A DNA stretch of 64,000 nt from Thermoleophilales bacterium (GTDB lineage: Bacteria; Actinomycetota; Thermoleophilia; Solirubrobacterales; 70-9), in assembly GCA_020636895.1 (NCBI GenBank), contig JACJWZ010000002.1:1-64000 (forward strand), written 5' to 3'. The stretch's first letter is position 1. Each line of letters opens with the position of its first letter. A program made the translations under genes and the position numbers. Below, piece after piece: positions 29,653-37,521 of this stretch. Below the pieces are notes generated by a model. It had not been told where the DNA came from. It searched no databases and was given only the letters and a program-made list of their open reading frames with translations.

Positions 29653-29687
29653 GGCGCCTTTTCCACCGAATACGTGGAAAATGCGCC
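29653..29687. terminator. 14-bp-arm hairpin between convergent genes
   Basis: GGCGCCTTTTCCAC and GTGGAAAATGCGCC pair with a single mismatch around a 7-nt loop. The arms include TTTT/AAAA, so a T-run is present on either strand. The element lies between the 28682 gene and the sirtuin gene and looks like a bidirectional terminator. Confidence 0.6.
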
Positions 29688-29755
29688 TCGCGCCCGCTCG
29701 CGCCACAGACGACAGCCGGCGGAGAGGGGTGCGACGTGCGCGGTCGCCGCCGCCC

Positions 29756-30535
29756 TCAGGCGGCCTCGGCGCTCGCGCCGAGCGCCTCCACGAGCGCCGG
29801 GAGCACCTCGGCGACGTCGTCGTGGAGCCGGACGTGCGCGTCGCCGTCGTAGGGGGTCGGGCCGATCGTCAGAACCGCGATCGAACCGCCGTTCGCAAGA
29901 GTCAGCTCGGGAAGGCCGGCGGCCGGGAAGACCTCGAGCGAGGAGCCGACACAGAGCATCAGATCGGCGCTCTCTGCGAGCTCCCGAGCGCGCTGGATCG
30001 CCGCCACGGGAAGCATCTCGCCGAAGAGGACGACGTCGGGCTTCACCTTGCCCATGCAGCCCGAGCAGACGGCGATCCCCTCATCGTCGAAGAGCCCCTC
30101 GACCTGCTCGAGCGGCCAGCTCGCGCCGCAGGTCGTGCAGGAGGAGGTGTCGACCGAGCCGTGGACCTCGATCAGCTCGCGGGTCCCGGCGCTGCGGTGC
30201 AGGCGGTCGATGTTCTGGGTGATGACTGCGTCGAGCCGGCCGGCGCGCTCGAGCGCCGCGAGGGCGAGGTGGGCGGCGTTCGGCAGCTTGTCGCTGAGCA
30301 TGTCGAAGCGCGGGCGGTAGAAGTCCCAGAACGCCCTGGTGTCGCGATGGAAGGCCTCGATGTTGGCGACCTTCATCGGATCGACCTCCTCCCACATGCC
30401 CTCGCCCGGCGTGCGGAAGTCCGGGATCCCGGAGGGAACGGAGATCCCTGCGCCCGTCAGGGCGACGATCCGCTGGCTGGAGCGGACGAGGTCGGCCAGC
30501 CGGCCGACCCCCTCCGCGACGGTCTCAGCCGTCAC
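29756..30535 (-). CDS. Sir2-family NAD-dependent protein deacetylase
   Basis: Sirtuins remove acyl groups from lysines using NAD. The 259-residue protein has the NAD motif ALTGAGISVPSGIPDFR, ITQNIDRLH, the catalytic His in ELIEVHGS, a zinc site with CTTC and CSGC, and GSSLEVFPA. The start is a GTG at 30535 overlapping the stop of the preceding beta-oxidation gene (GTGA), so both come from one mRNA. Control of acyl-CoA enzymes by deacylation is a plausible reason for this pairing but is inferred. Confidence 0.93.
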   Translation of the reverse strand: MTAETVAEGVGRLADLVRSSQRIVALTGAGISVPSGIPDFRTPGEGMWEEVDPMKVANIEAFHRDTRAFWDFYRPRFDMLSDKLPNAAHLALAALERAGRLDAVITQNIDRLHRSAGTRELIEVHGSVDTSSCTTCGASWPLEQVEGLFDDEGIAVCSGCMGKVKPDVVLFGEMLPVAAIQRARELAESADLMLCVGSSLEVFPAAGLPELTLANGGSIAVLTIGPTPYDGDAHVRLHDDVAEVLPALVEALGASAEAA

Positions 30536-32535
30536 TCGCCCTTCCAGTGGGGCGTGCGCTTGCCGAGGAAGGCGCTGATGCCCTCCTTCGCGTCCTCGGA
30601 GAAGAACGCGGTGGCGAAGCCGCCCTTCTCGGCCTCGATGCCCTCGTCGAGGTCGCCCTTGTGGGATACCTGCTTGATCTCGCGAACCGCGATCGGCGCC
30701 TGGCCGGCGAGCTTGCGGGCCCAGCTCAGTGCCGTGTCCATCAGCTCGTGGTCGGGGACGACACGGTTGGCGAGCCCGTAGGCGCCCGCCTCCGGCGCGG
30801 TGATCTCGTCGCCGATCAGGTTCATCTCCAAGGCCTTGTGGGGGCCGACGAGCCGCGGCAGGCGCTGGGTGCCTCCGAAGCCGGGGATGATCCCGAGGTT
30901 GACCTCGGGCTGGCCGAACGACGCGGACTCCGCGGCGATCCGGAAGTCGCAGGCCATGGCCAGCTCGCACCCGCCGCCGAAGGCGAGCGAGTTGACGGCC
31001 GCGATCGTCGTCACCGACGACTTGCCGAACGAGCGCAGCAACGCGTGGCCCTGATCGATCAGATCCTTGCCGCCGGCCTCGTCCATCTTCGTGAACGCCT
31101 TGATGTCGGCGCCGGCGCTGAAGACGACCGGGATCGCCGAGGCGATCACGACGGAGTGGATCTCGCCCCCGTCCTCGATCTTCTTCCAGACGGCCCCGAG
31201 ATCGCGGATCACGTCCGGCGAGATCGAGTTCATCGGCGCGTTGTTGAGCCAGATGATCGCGACGCCGTCCTCGCGGGTCTCGAGCTTGATCGTGTCGGTC
31301 TGCTCGCCCTCGTCCGGCTGCGGGTAGGCGTAGAAGCCCTGGCCGGTCTTGGCGCCGAGGTGGCCCTGCGCGACGAGACGCTTGAGGATCGTCGGCGGCG
31401 CGAAGCGCTCACCGTGCTCCCCCTGCATCTCCTCGAGCTTCTCGAGCACCGCGTCGAGACCCGTGATGTCCGCCTTCATCAGCGGCGGGAAGAGGCCGCG
31501 GCGCGGGTCGAGGCCGGCGCCGGCCATCATCCCGAAGTCGATCTCGCGGGCCGAGCAGACGCCCTCCTCGAGCACCAGGCAGGATTCGACGAACGCCTTC
31601 ATCGTCCAGAGGTCGGCCAGCTTCTCGCCGTCCGCCTCGGCGTCGCCGGGGATCTGCGGCTCGCCGTCCTTGTAGAAGCCGTCGCCGCCCGACTTGGCGC
31701 CGAGCTTGCCGTCGGCGACGAGCTTCTGCATGCCCTCGTGGACATAGAAGCTGTCGCCGTAGGAGTCGCGCAGGTGCTCGGCGACGTGGGAGACCGTGTC
31801 GAGGCCGAGCATGTCGACGAGGATGAACGGGCCCATCGGCGCGACGTTGGCGCCGGCGACGCCCTCGTCGATCGACTTGATCGAGAGCCCCTGCTCCTCC
31901 TGCGCGCGCCAGATCTCGCCGACGGCGGAGTTGAGGATGCGGTTGACGACGAAACCCGGGACCTCGGCGCAGGTGATCGGCTGCTTGCGGATCTTGCGCG
32001 CGAAGTTCACCGCGGCGGTGACCGTCTCCGGGGAGGTGTCGGCGCCCTCGATGATCTCGAGCAGCGGCATGATCGAGGCCGGGTAGAAGAAGTGGAAGCC
32101 GACGACCTTGTCGGGACGCAGCGTCGCCTCACCCATCTCCGAGATCGACAACGAGGAGGTGTTCGAGGAGAGGATCGCGTGACCCGGCGTGGCCTCGTCG
32201 AGCTCACGGAAGACCGTCTGCTTGATGTCCATCCGCTCAGGGGCGGCCTCGATCACGAAGTCGACGTCGCCGAAGCCGGAGTAGTCGGTCGTGCCCTCGA
32301 TCCGGCCGATGACCTCATCGACGCGGGCGTCGGCCTGCTCCTGGGTCAGCTTCTCCTTCTTGACGAGGCGGTCGAGCTGGCCCTTGGTGATCGCGCGGGC
32401 ATGCTCGATGCCCTTGTCGACGAACTTCTGATCGACGTCCTTGAGCACCACGTCGATGTCGGCGGCGGCGATCGCCTGCGCGATCTCGCCCCCCATCGTT
32501 CCGGCACCGACGACTGCAGCCTTGAAGACGAACAA
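30532..32535 (-). CDS. 3-hydroxyacyl-CoA dehydrogenase/enoyl-CoA hydratase fusion
   Basis: The 667-residue protein joins two beta-oxidation activities. The N-terminal dehydrogenase has AAVVGAGTMGGEIAQAIAAA, the FHFFYPASIMPLLEI active-site segment and a duplicated C-terminal domain to about residue 390. The C-terminal crotonase domain has VNSLAFGGGCELAMACDFRI and FGQPEVNLGIIPGFGGTQRL, with the usual Glu pair. The order dehydrogenase-hydratase is the reverse of E. coli FadB and is shared with archaeal crotonyl-CoA hydratase/dehydrogenase fusions. The TTG at 32535 follows an AGGAG at six bases. sir2 is coupled downstream. Confidence 0.93.
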   Translation of the reverse strand: MFVFKAAVVGAGTMGGEIAQAIAAADIDVVLKDVDQKFVDKGIEHARAITKGQLDRLVKKEKLTQEQADARVDEVIGRIEGTTDYSGFGDVDFVIEAAPERMDIKQTVFRELDEATPGHAILSSNTSSLSISEMGEATLRPDKVVGFHFFYPASIMPLLEIIEGADTSPETVTAAVNFARKIRKQPITCAEVPGFVVNRILNSAVGEIWRAQEEQGLSIKSIDEGVAGANVAPMGPFILVDMLGLDTVSHVAEHLRDSYGDSFYVHEGMQKLVADGKLGAKSGGDGFYKDGEPQIPGDAEADGEKLADLWTMKAFVESCLVLEEGVCSAREIDFGMMAGAGLDPRRGLFPPLMKADITGLDAVLEKLEEMQGEHGERFAPPTILKRLVAQGHLGAKTGQGFYAYPQPDEGEQTDTIKLETREDGVAIIWLNNAPMNSISPDVIRDLGAVWKKIEDGGEIHSVVIASAIPVVFSAGADIKAFTKMDEAGGKDLIDQGHALLRSFGKSSVTTIAAVNSLAFGGGCELAMACDFRIAAESASFGQPEVNLGIIPGFGGTQRLPRLVGPHKALEMNLIGDEITAPEAGAYGLANRVVPDHELMDTALSWARKLAGQAPIAVREIKQVSHKGDLDEGIEAEKGGFATAFFSEDAKEGISAFLGKRTPHWKGE

Positions 32536-32580
32536 GTTGAACTCCTGTGGAGAGATTGAGGGCGTTTAGGGCGAAAGAGA

Positions 32581-32599
32581 ACCCGCTCGTGGAGCGGGT
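32581..32599 (-). terminator. Intrinsic terminator after SRPBCC gene
   Basis: ACCCGCTC and GAGCGGGT form a perfect 8-bp stem with a 3-nt loop, and on the minus strand it is followed by TTCTCTTT. It lies 25 bp after the stop of the PadR-SRPBCC operon and before the fusion gene, the position expected of a Rho-independent terminator. Confidence 0.65.
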
Positions 32600-32623
32600 A
32601 TGCGAAGGGTAACGAGGCGCGCC

Positions 32624-33103
32624 TCAGCCCGCCTGCGTGCCGCCGGCCCGCTCAGCCTCCAGCCGCAGCTCGATCAGCGAGCGCTCCAGCGAGCGGCGCA
32701 TCTGGGAGCGGACGAAGAGGACGTCGAGGAGCCAGCGCAGGGGGCCGCCGGTCTTGATCGCGTAGGTGAGCCGCTGCGTGACCCTGGTGCGGCGCCCCGA
32801 CTCGGCGTCGCTCGCCGGCAGCATCTCGAAGGCGACCTCGAGGGTCCCGCTCGACCCCGGGTCGTCGTAGTCGATCCGGTGCAGGGAGCGGGGCTCGTGG
32901 GCGCTGACCCGCTCCTGGACGGTGCCCCGCCCCGCCGGCGTCGAGCGCCAGCTCAGCGTGCCGCCGACCTCCGGGTATCCCGACTCCGAGGCGACCGACG
33001 AGAAGCCGTCGACCCAGGAGGGCCAGCGGTCGCGGTCGAAGTAGAGGTCCCAGACCTCCGCGAGCGGGGCGGCGATCTCGACGCTCGCCTCGACCTTCCC
33101 CAC
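32624..33103 (-). CDS. SRPBCC (polyketide cyclase-like) family protein
   Basis: The 159-residue protein has the START/SRPBCC fold pattern: VEASVEIAAPLAEVWDLYFD with the typical 'pathway for hydrophobic ligand' start, central strands around SWRSTPAGRGTVQE, and a C-terminal helix (RSQMRRSLERSLIELRLEA). It likely binds a hydrophobic ligand, which cannot be named. It begins at a GTG 15 bp after the padR stop, with GAGGAGGGCGAGG just upstream, and is thus probably regulated together with PadR. Confidence 0.8.
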   Translation of the reverse strand: MGKVEASVEIAAPLAEVWDLYFDRDRWPSWVDGFSSVASESGYPEVGGTLSWRSTPAGRGTVQERVSAHEPRSLHRIDYDDPGSSGTLEVAFEMLPASDAESGRRTRVTQRLTYAIKTGGPLRWLLDVLFVRSQMRRSLERSLIELRLEAERAGGTQAG

Positions 33104-33118
33104 GGATCCTCGCCCTCC

Positions 33119-33568
33119 TCAGTCCCCGTAGATCTCGCGCTGGATCAGGGTCACGGTGCGCTTCATCGACTCAAGGAACGGACCGAGCTCGTCGCGCAGG
33201 CGCGCGTACTCCTCCTCCCCGGACGGGGTGATCGAGTAGAAGCGGCGGGTCCGCTTGTCGGGGTGCTCCCAGCGGCCCTCGATCCTCCCCTTCGCCTCGA
33301 GTTCCCGCAGCAGCGGGTACATCGTGTTCGGGTTGACCGTGATCACTCCCTGGGTGATCTCCTCGATCTCCTCGATCAGCCGGTTACCGAACGACGGCTC
33401 CCTCGAGACGAGATGGAGGACCAGGAGCGGGAAGACATCGCGACGTCGCAGCTCGCCGCCGAACACGTCGGAGGCACGCCCCCTCCCCCGCGCCGGCCGC
33501 TCCCGCGTGGCGACGCGCGCGGTCTCAGCGACAGCTTCGGCAACGGGCTTGGAGGAGCCGGAGGGCAC
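33119..33568 (-). CDS. PadR family transcriptional regulator
   Basis: PadR proteins are winged-helix repressors that often respond to aromatic or lipophilic compounds. The 149-residue protein has DVFPLLVLHLVSREPSFGN, the helix region GVITVNPNTMYPLLRELEAK and the wing RWEHPDKRTRRFYSITPSG, with a short C-terminal helix. The start is a GTG at 33568; TACTCT (minus strand, 33578-33583) lies nine bases upstream. The adjoining SRPBCC gene is probably a target or partner. Confidence 0.92.
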   Translation of the reverse strand: MPSGSSKPVAEAVAETARVATRERPARGRGRASDVFGGELRRRDVFPLLVLHLVSREPSFGNRLIEEIEEITQGVITVNPNTMYPLLRELEAKGRIEGRWEHPDKRTRRFYSITPSGEEEYARLRDELGPFLESMKRTVTLIQREIYGD

Positions 33569-33738
33569 GGCCCCCTAAGAGTAAAGACGCAACCCGCGCC
33601 CTTTCCCGGACCCCCTAGGCCGGACCAACCCGGAGCCCTCGCATCAACTCCACGCTCGAAGCGACAGGGCACTCAACCACCCGGGGCGAGCCTGCGTGCA
33701 GCCGGTGAGCTCCGCTGATTCGCGCGCGACTCGCTCGA

Positions 33739-33779
33739 CGCAATCGCAATCGCAAGCCCCTGGGAGCAGCGATTGCGAT
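33739..33779. repeat. Perfect 13-bp inverted repeat
   Basis: CAATCGCAATCGC (33739-33751) is perfectly complementary to GCGATTGCGATTG (33767-33779), with a 15-nt loop. Each arm is itself a tandem duplication of CAATCG. No T-run follows, so an operator or RNA structure is as likely as a terminator. Confidence 0.6.
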
Positions 33780-34047
33780 TGGAGGGGGCGCCCGGCGCTC
33801 AGAGCCACCCTCCGCGCTATGGCGTGGTCGATGCTTCCCGGCCCTCACCGAGCCAGGGCGGTTCGGGAGGGTCGGCCCCCAGCGAACTGCCGACGGTCGC
33901 CAATACCGTCCCGCCCACCTCCCATTCGGTGGCCATCGTGAAGCGCGGGGCGCGGAAACCGCCTATGACGTGGTCCACTCGCACCGCGCCGGCGGGACGA
34001 GTGGTTGTTGCTACCTCTCCGGGTTGGTCCGGCCCAGAACGACGAAA

Positions 34048-34122
34048 GGGCGGCCGGGGATCGTCCCGGCCGCCCTCCCGAGCGAAGCGAGGCGCTGAGG
34101 CCGGGGCGATCCCCGGCCGCCC
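34048..34122 (-). repeat. Stem-loop element A with conserved 27-nt loop
   Basis: A 24-bp stem (34048-34071 with 34099-34122, one G-U pair) encloses a 27-nt loop (34072-34098) whose core is CCCGAGCGAAGCGAGG. The same loop, 25 of 27 bases identical, occurs in the element at 56119-56204 with a different but also pairing stem. The element begins 54 bp after the stop of the acyl-CoA dehydrogenase gene on the minus strand, so it would be in that transcript's 3' UTR. Confidence 0.75.
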
Positions 34123-34176
34123 ACCGCCGAAGCGAAGGACAACCGAGACGACTCCGGCCGCGCGTAGCCCAAGCCG

Positions 34177-35394
34177 CTAGGCCGGGACGACCTCCTCGAC
34201 GGCCTTCGCCTCGTCCTGCTTGGCGATTGCCTCGGGGATCGGCTCGTTGACGTTGCGGCCCATCAGGACCTCCTTGGCGATGACCAGGCGCTGGATCTGC
34301 GAGGTGCCCTCGTAGAGCTGCATGATCTTCGCGTCGCGCATGATCTTCTCGACCGGGTACTCCTTGATGAACCCGTAGCCGCCGTAGACCTGCACGGCGT
34401 CGGTCGCGACCTCCATCGCCGAGTCAGCGGCGAAGCGCTTGGCGTGGGAGGCGGCCAGCGTGTTGCGCAGGCCGTTGTCGAGCAGCGCACCCGACTGCCA
34501 CGTCAGCAGACGGCCGGCCTCGATCTTGGTCGCCATGTCGGCGATCATGAACGCGACCGCCTGGTGCATCGCGATCGGCACGCCGAACTGCTGGCGCTCC
34601 TTCGAGTACTCGCAGGCGAACTCGAACGCCGAGCGGGCGATACCGACGGCCATCGCCGCCACGCCGGGGCGCGTGCGGTCGAGGGTCATCATCGCCAGCT
34701 TGAACCCCTTGTTCTCCTCGCCGAGGAGGTTGGCCGCGGGGATCTCGGTCTCGTTGAACGTGACCGTGGCGGTGTTGGAGGCGCGCTGACCGAGCTTGTC
34801 CTCCTTCTTGTCGATGACGATCGTGTCATCGCGGGGGACGACGAAGGCCGAGATGCCGCGGTGGCCGGCCTCCTTGTCGGTCTTCGCGTAGACCGTGTAC
34901 CAGTCGGCGTACTGGCCGTTGGTGATGAAGCACTTGGAGCCGTTGATGACCCACTTGTCGCCCTTCTTGGTGGCGGTGGTCTTCATCCCGGAGACGTCGG
35001 AGCCGGCGTCGGGCTCGGTGAGGCAGAAGCTGGCGAGCTTCGGCGACTCGGTGAGCATGCCGAGGAACTCCTTCTTGACCTCCTCCGAACCGCCGAGGGC
35101 GACCGGCGCCGAGGCGAGGCCGTTGGCGGCCAGCGAGGTGCCGATGCCGGAGCAGCCCCAGCCGAGCTCCTCCTCGATCAGGCATCCCGACAGGTAGTCG
35201 AGGCCGGGCCCGCCGTACTCCTCGGGCGTGTGGGTGTTCATCAAGCCGACCTCCCAGGCCTTCTCGATGATCTCCTGGGGCCAGGTGCCGTCCTTGTCGA
35301 ACTCCCAGGCAACCTTGCGCATCTCCTTCTCAGCGAAGTTGTGCGCCATCTCCCGCAGATCCTTCTGCTCGTCGGTGAGGGTGAAGTCAACCAC
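34177..35394 (-). CDS. Acyl-CoA dehydrogenase
   Basis: The enzyme catalyses the first, FAD-dependent step of beta-oxidation. The 405-residue protein has the N-terminal helical domain (DEQKDLREMAHNFAEKE), FCLTEPDAGSDVSGM, the FAD-binding strand region, and the active-site base in QLYEGTSQIQRL, where the Glu is the expected catalytic residue. The GTG at 35394 is chosen because AAGGAG lies nine bases upstream and family homology starts there; the frame extends further upstream to 35514, but over the operator. A TetR-type operator lies 105 bp upstream. Confidence 0.95.
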   Translation of the reverse strand: MVDFTLTDEQKDLREMAHNFAEKEMRKVAWEFDKDGTWPQEIIEKAWEVGLMNTHTPEEYGGPGLDYLSGCLIEEELGWGCSGIGTSLAANGLASAPVALGGSEEVKKEFLGMLTESPKLASFCLTEPDAGSDVSGMKTTATKKGDKWVINGSKCFITNGQYADWYTVYAKTDKEAGHRGISAFVVPRDDTIVIDKKEDKLGQRASNTATVTFNETEIPAANLLGEENKGFKLAMMTLDRTRPGVAAMAVGIARSAFEFACEYSKERQQFGVPIAMHQAVAFMIADMATKIEAGRLLTWQSGALLDNGLRNTLAASHAKRFAADSAMEVATDAVQVYGGYGFIKEYPVEKIMRDAKIMQLYEGTSQIQRLVIAKEVLMGRNVNEPIPEAIAKQDEAKAVEEVVPA

Positions 35395-35498
35395 CGTGGA
35401 TCGCTCCTTAAGTCGTTTCTCGTGGGGCTTACGCGTTGCGTGGCGACGGACACGTGCGCCCATCTGGGGTGCCTGGATCGGGTCGCCGCGGAAACCGA

Positions 35499-35514
35499 TT
35501 GACTGGTCAGTCAA
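35499..35514. promoter_or_regulatory. TetR-type operator upstream of acyl-CoA dehydrogenase
   Basis: TTGACTG-GT-CAGTCAA is a perfect 7-bp inverted repeat with a 2-bp spacer. Its size and composition resemble operators of TetR-family regulators of fatty acid or steroid degradation. It lies 105 bp before the acyl-CoA dehydrogenase start. No TetR gene is adjacent, so the regulator would act in trans. Confidence 0.6.
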
Positions 35515-35529
35515 CCACCCCGGAGAATA

Positions 35530-35548
35530 GTGGGTGAACCGGACCCAC
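35530..35548 (-). terminator. Hairpin after HD gene
   Basis: GTGGGT and ACCCAC form a 6-bp stem with a 7-nt loop between the HD gene stop (35587, minus) and the dehydrogenase operator. On the minus strand TATTCTCC follows. It probably terminates the HD transcript. Confidence 0.4.
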
Positions 35549-35586
35549 GCAACCGCCGCGAGCCGCCGGAAACCCGATGGAATCGC

Positions 35587-36156
35587 TCAGGAACGCGCGT
35601 CCTGAAGCCGCTCGAACCGCTCGCGGAACTCGCGGGCGGCCCGCTCCGGCCCCCAGGGATCGACCTCGACGTCGATCTCCTCCGCCTCGTCGAGCTCCGG
35701 CCAATGCCAGCTCTCCTCGCTGAGCACACGTCGCTCGGCGGCCAGCAGAGCCCGGTCGAGCGGCTTGATCCGGGCGCTCGCGTCGGGCAGCGCGAAGCGC
35801 TCGGCGATCACCGCCTGGAGCCGGTGCTCGGCCTCGCGGAACGACGCCCCGAGCTCGCTGCGGTGCTTGATCGGGTGCGGGAGGTCGCCGAGGTACGCCT
35901 CGGCGGCATCGTGCAGGAGGGCTGCGAGCAGCTCGTCCGGCGTGGCTCCGCGCTCTGCGAGCAGGTCGCAGACGATGACCGAGTGCTGCGCGACCGAGTA
36001 GAAGGCGTTGCAGTGGCCGCCGAAGCGGCAGATGTTGGCGAGGGCGCCGGCGATGTCCTCGGGATCGATGTCCTCGGGCGCCGCATCCAGCGGGTTGACG
36101 CGCCGGCCGGTCAGGGTCTGGATGAACGGGCCCGGCTCGGGCCGCGTGGATGACAT
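35587..36156 (-). CDS. HD-domain 5'-nucleotidase-like protein (YfbR type)
   Basis: The 189-residue protein has the HD metal-binding pattern with FGGHCNAFYSVAQHSVIV and LLHDAAEAYLGDLPHPIK, as in YfbR-type 5'-deoxynucleotidases, and an EAEHRLQAVIAERFALP helix. The substrate is not certain. The ATG at 36156 is preferred over an upstream ATG at 36294, because TAGGAT (minus strand, 36164-36169) ends seven bases before it. The gene is divergent from the small genes on the plus strand. Confidence 0.82.
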   Translation of the reverse strand: MSSTRPEPGPFIQTLTGRRVNPLDAAPEDIDPEDIAGALANICRFGGHCNAFYSVAQHSVIVCDLLAERGATPDELLAALLHDAAEAYLGDLPHPIKHRSELGASFREAEHRLQAVIAERFALPDASARIKPLDRALLAAERRVLSEESWHWPELDEAEEIDVEVDPWGPERAAREFRERFERLQDARS

Positions 36157-36256
36157 CGGCGTGATCCTAGTTCCGTGGGCCGCGGGCGGCTGGTAGCCCG
36201 TGGCTCGTTGGCCGGCGATCGCATCCGCGGCCCCGCGCCCGGCTACCCTCCGGAGG

Positions 36257-36718
36257 ATGCTGCCGCTGGCAGTCAGCAACGGTGAGGTGATCATCGTCGT
36301 CGTCGCGATCGCCGCGCCGATCGCCGCGATCGCGTTCGCCGGCTCCGGCGCCGTCTACCGCCAGATCGGCAAGGGCACCTTCGCGATGGACCACGAGCGC
36401 AAGGGCTCACAAGGCCCTGACCTGAGCACGGCCGCGGGGCGCGCCGAGCAGCAGGCGGAGCTGCGGCAGATGCTCGAGGCCAAGGCCTACCGTCAGCGGC
36501 GGCGCGGCGAGCGGCCGATCGACGTCGAAGAGGAGATGCGCCGCATCAACGCGCCGCCACGCGGCGGCGCGCTCGCCGCCGACCCGGGCCTCGTCGACGA
36601 GGTCCGCCAGCTCGTGATCGCTCGCAACCACCGGCGCCTGCGCCAGGGGAAGGAGCCGCTCGACATCGAGGCGGAGATCGCCCGTCAGCTCGAGGATCTC
36701 GAGGGCCTCGGCCAGTAG
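36257..36718 (+). CDS. Single-TM protein with duplicated helical motif
   Basis: A 153-residue protein with one N-terminal TM segment (VIIVVVAIAAPIAAIAFAG) and a charged cytoplasmic part. That part contains two related segments, KAYRQRRRGERPIDVEEEMRR and ARNHRRLRQGKEPLDIEAEI (each about 20 residues), showing an internal duplication. No function is recognised. The ATG at 36257 has TACCCT (36244-36249) seven bases upstream; the frame could also start at 36200 but that would include the promoter. Confidence 0.7.
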   Translation: MLPLAVSNGEVIIVVVAIAAPIAAIAFAGSGAVYRQIGKGTFAMDHERKGSQGPDLSTAAGRAEQQAELRQMLEAKAYRQRRRGERPIDVEEEMRRINAPPRGGALAADPGLVDEVRQLVIARNHRRLRQGKEPLDIEAEIARQLEDLEGLGQ

Positions 36719-36776
36719 GGCCGTGGAGTCCGAACGGCGGCGGGAAGCATCGGCGCAGCCCGATATAACCCCGCGC

Positions 36777-37160
36777 ATGGCCCCAGACTCCACCGATCGC
36801 ATCTACGAGCTCGACCAACTCGCAAACCAGCCCGGCACCTACTTCAACCCGCAGACCGAGGTCGTCCTGATCGTCGACGACTCGGCTTCGGTGGACCAGG
36901 ACGTGTTCGACGACGGCGACTTCGAAGGCGCGGAGTGGATCCGCATCTCCGACGAGGTCCCGGTCGACGAGGGCGCCCTGGAGGAGGCGCTGGAGAGCTT
37001 CTCTTCGAGCCATCACCCGAGCGGCGAGTCCGTCTCCGCTGCCTACCACGACTCCGACGAGCACTCCGACTACGGCGACGACACGCTCGAGCCCGATCCC
37101 GACGAGGACGAGGACGACGGGTCGCAGGGTGATCTCGACGACGAGGAGGAGGACGGCTAG
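36777..37160 (+). CDS. Small highly acidic protein
   Basis: A 127-residue protein with a conserved-looking N-terminus (YELDQLANQPGTYFNPQTEV, LIVDDSASVDQ) and a C-terminal half that is mostly Asp, Glu and Ser, ending DDEEEDG. I do not recognise a family function. The ATG at 36777 follows TATAAC (36764-36769) at seven bases, so I prefer it to the ATG at 36723. It is on the same strand as a small membrane protein and the peroxiredoxin. Confidence 0.65.
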   Translation: MAPDSTDRIYELDQLANQPGTYFNPQTEVVLIVDDSASVDQDVFDDGDFEGAEWIRISDEVPVDEGALEEALESFSSSHHPSGESVSAAYHDSDEHSDYGDDTLEPDPDEDEDDGSQGDLDDEEEDG

Positions 37161-37245
37161 CCGTCCTGCCCGTCGCCCGTGGGCGAGCGGACGGCCGGGC
37201 GCCGAGTACCAACCTGCCGGCGAAGGCAGGTAGGCTGTCGGCGGA

Positions 37246-37479
37246 ATGGATGACTCGCAGCCCGAGGACGACCGGCGCGACTCCCGGTGGGTGCCGCCCG
37301 CCGACAACGATCTGATCGGATTCCCGCTCTTCATCGGGGTCGCCGTGGCCGTGGCGGCGATCTTCGCGGCCTTCCTGCTGATCGGCCCCCTCGTCGGCGT
37401 GATCGTGCTGATCGCGGTGCTCGTGCTCGCGCTGGCGATCAGCTACCGCGTCGTCACGGCCTCCGACCCCGGCGACTGA
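37246..37479 (+). CDS. Small membrane protein with two TM segments
   Basis: A 77-residue protein with a charged N-terminus and two adjacent hydrophobic segments (FPLFIGVAVAVAAIFAAFLL and LVGVIVLIAVLVLALAI) ending in a short charged tail. Function unknown. TAGGCT (37231-37236) lies nine bases before the ATG. Confidence 0.65.
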   Translation: MDDSQPEDDRRDSRWVPPADNDLIGFPLFIGVAVAVAAIFAAFLLIGPLVGVIVLIAVLVLALAISYRVVTASDPGD

Positions 37480-37521
37480 GTCGCGGGGGCTCGGGGTCGA
37501 AGGCGACGGAGTGCGCTACGG

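Larger units (their letters stand above)
33569..34176. other. Non-coding region between padR and acyl-CoA dehydrogenase
   Basis: These 608 bases have no convincing gene. They contain a perfect 13-bp inverted repeat (33739-33779), a GCGGAAACCGCCTATG segment near 33951 that resembles the core of the 1446/1813 repeats, a CCACTCG/CGAGTGG hairpin (33974-34003), and the large stem-loop at 34048-34122. Promoter signals for padR lie at the left end. Confidence 0.6.

Noticed and set aside
30547..32559. Long plus-strand frame of 670 codons opposite the fusion gene
   Set aside because: It mirrors the codon pattern of the real gene, with Arg/Asp/Val-rich content and no domains.
33944..33968. Third copy of the 1446/1813 repeat
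   Set aside because: Only a GCGGAAACCGCCTATG core is shared, and the remainder does not align.
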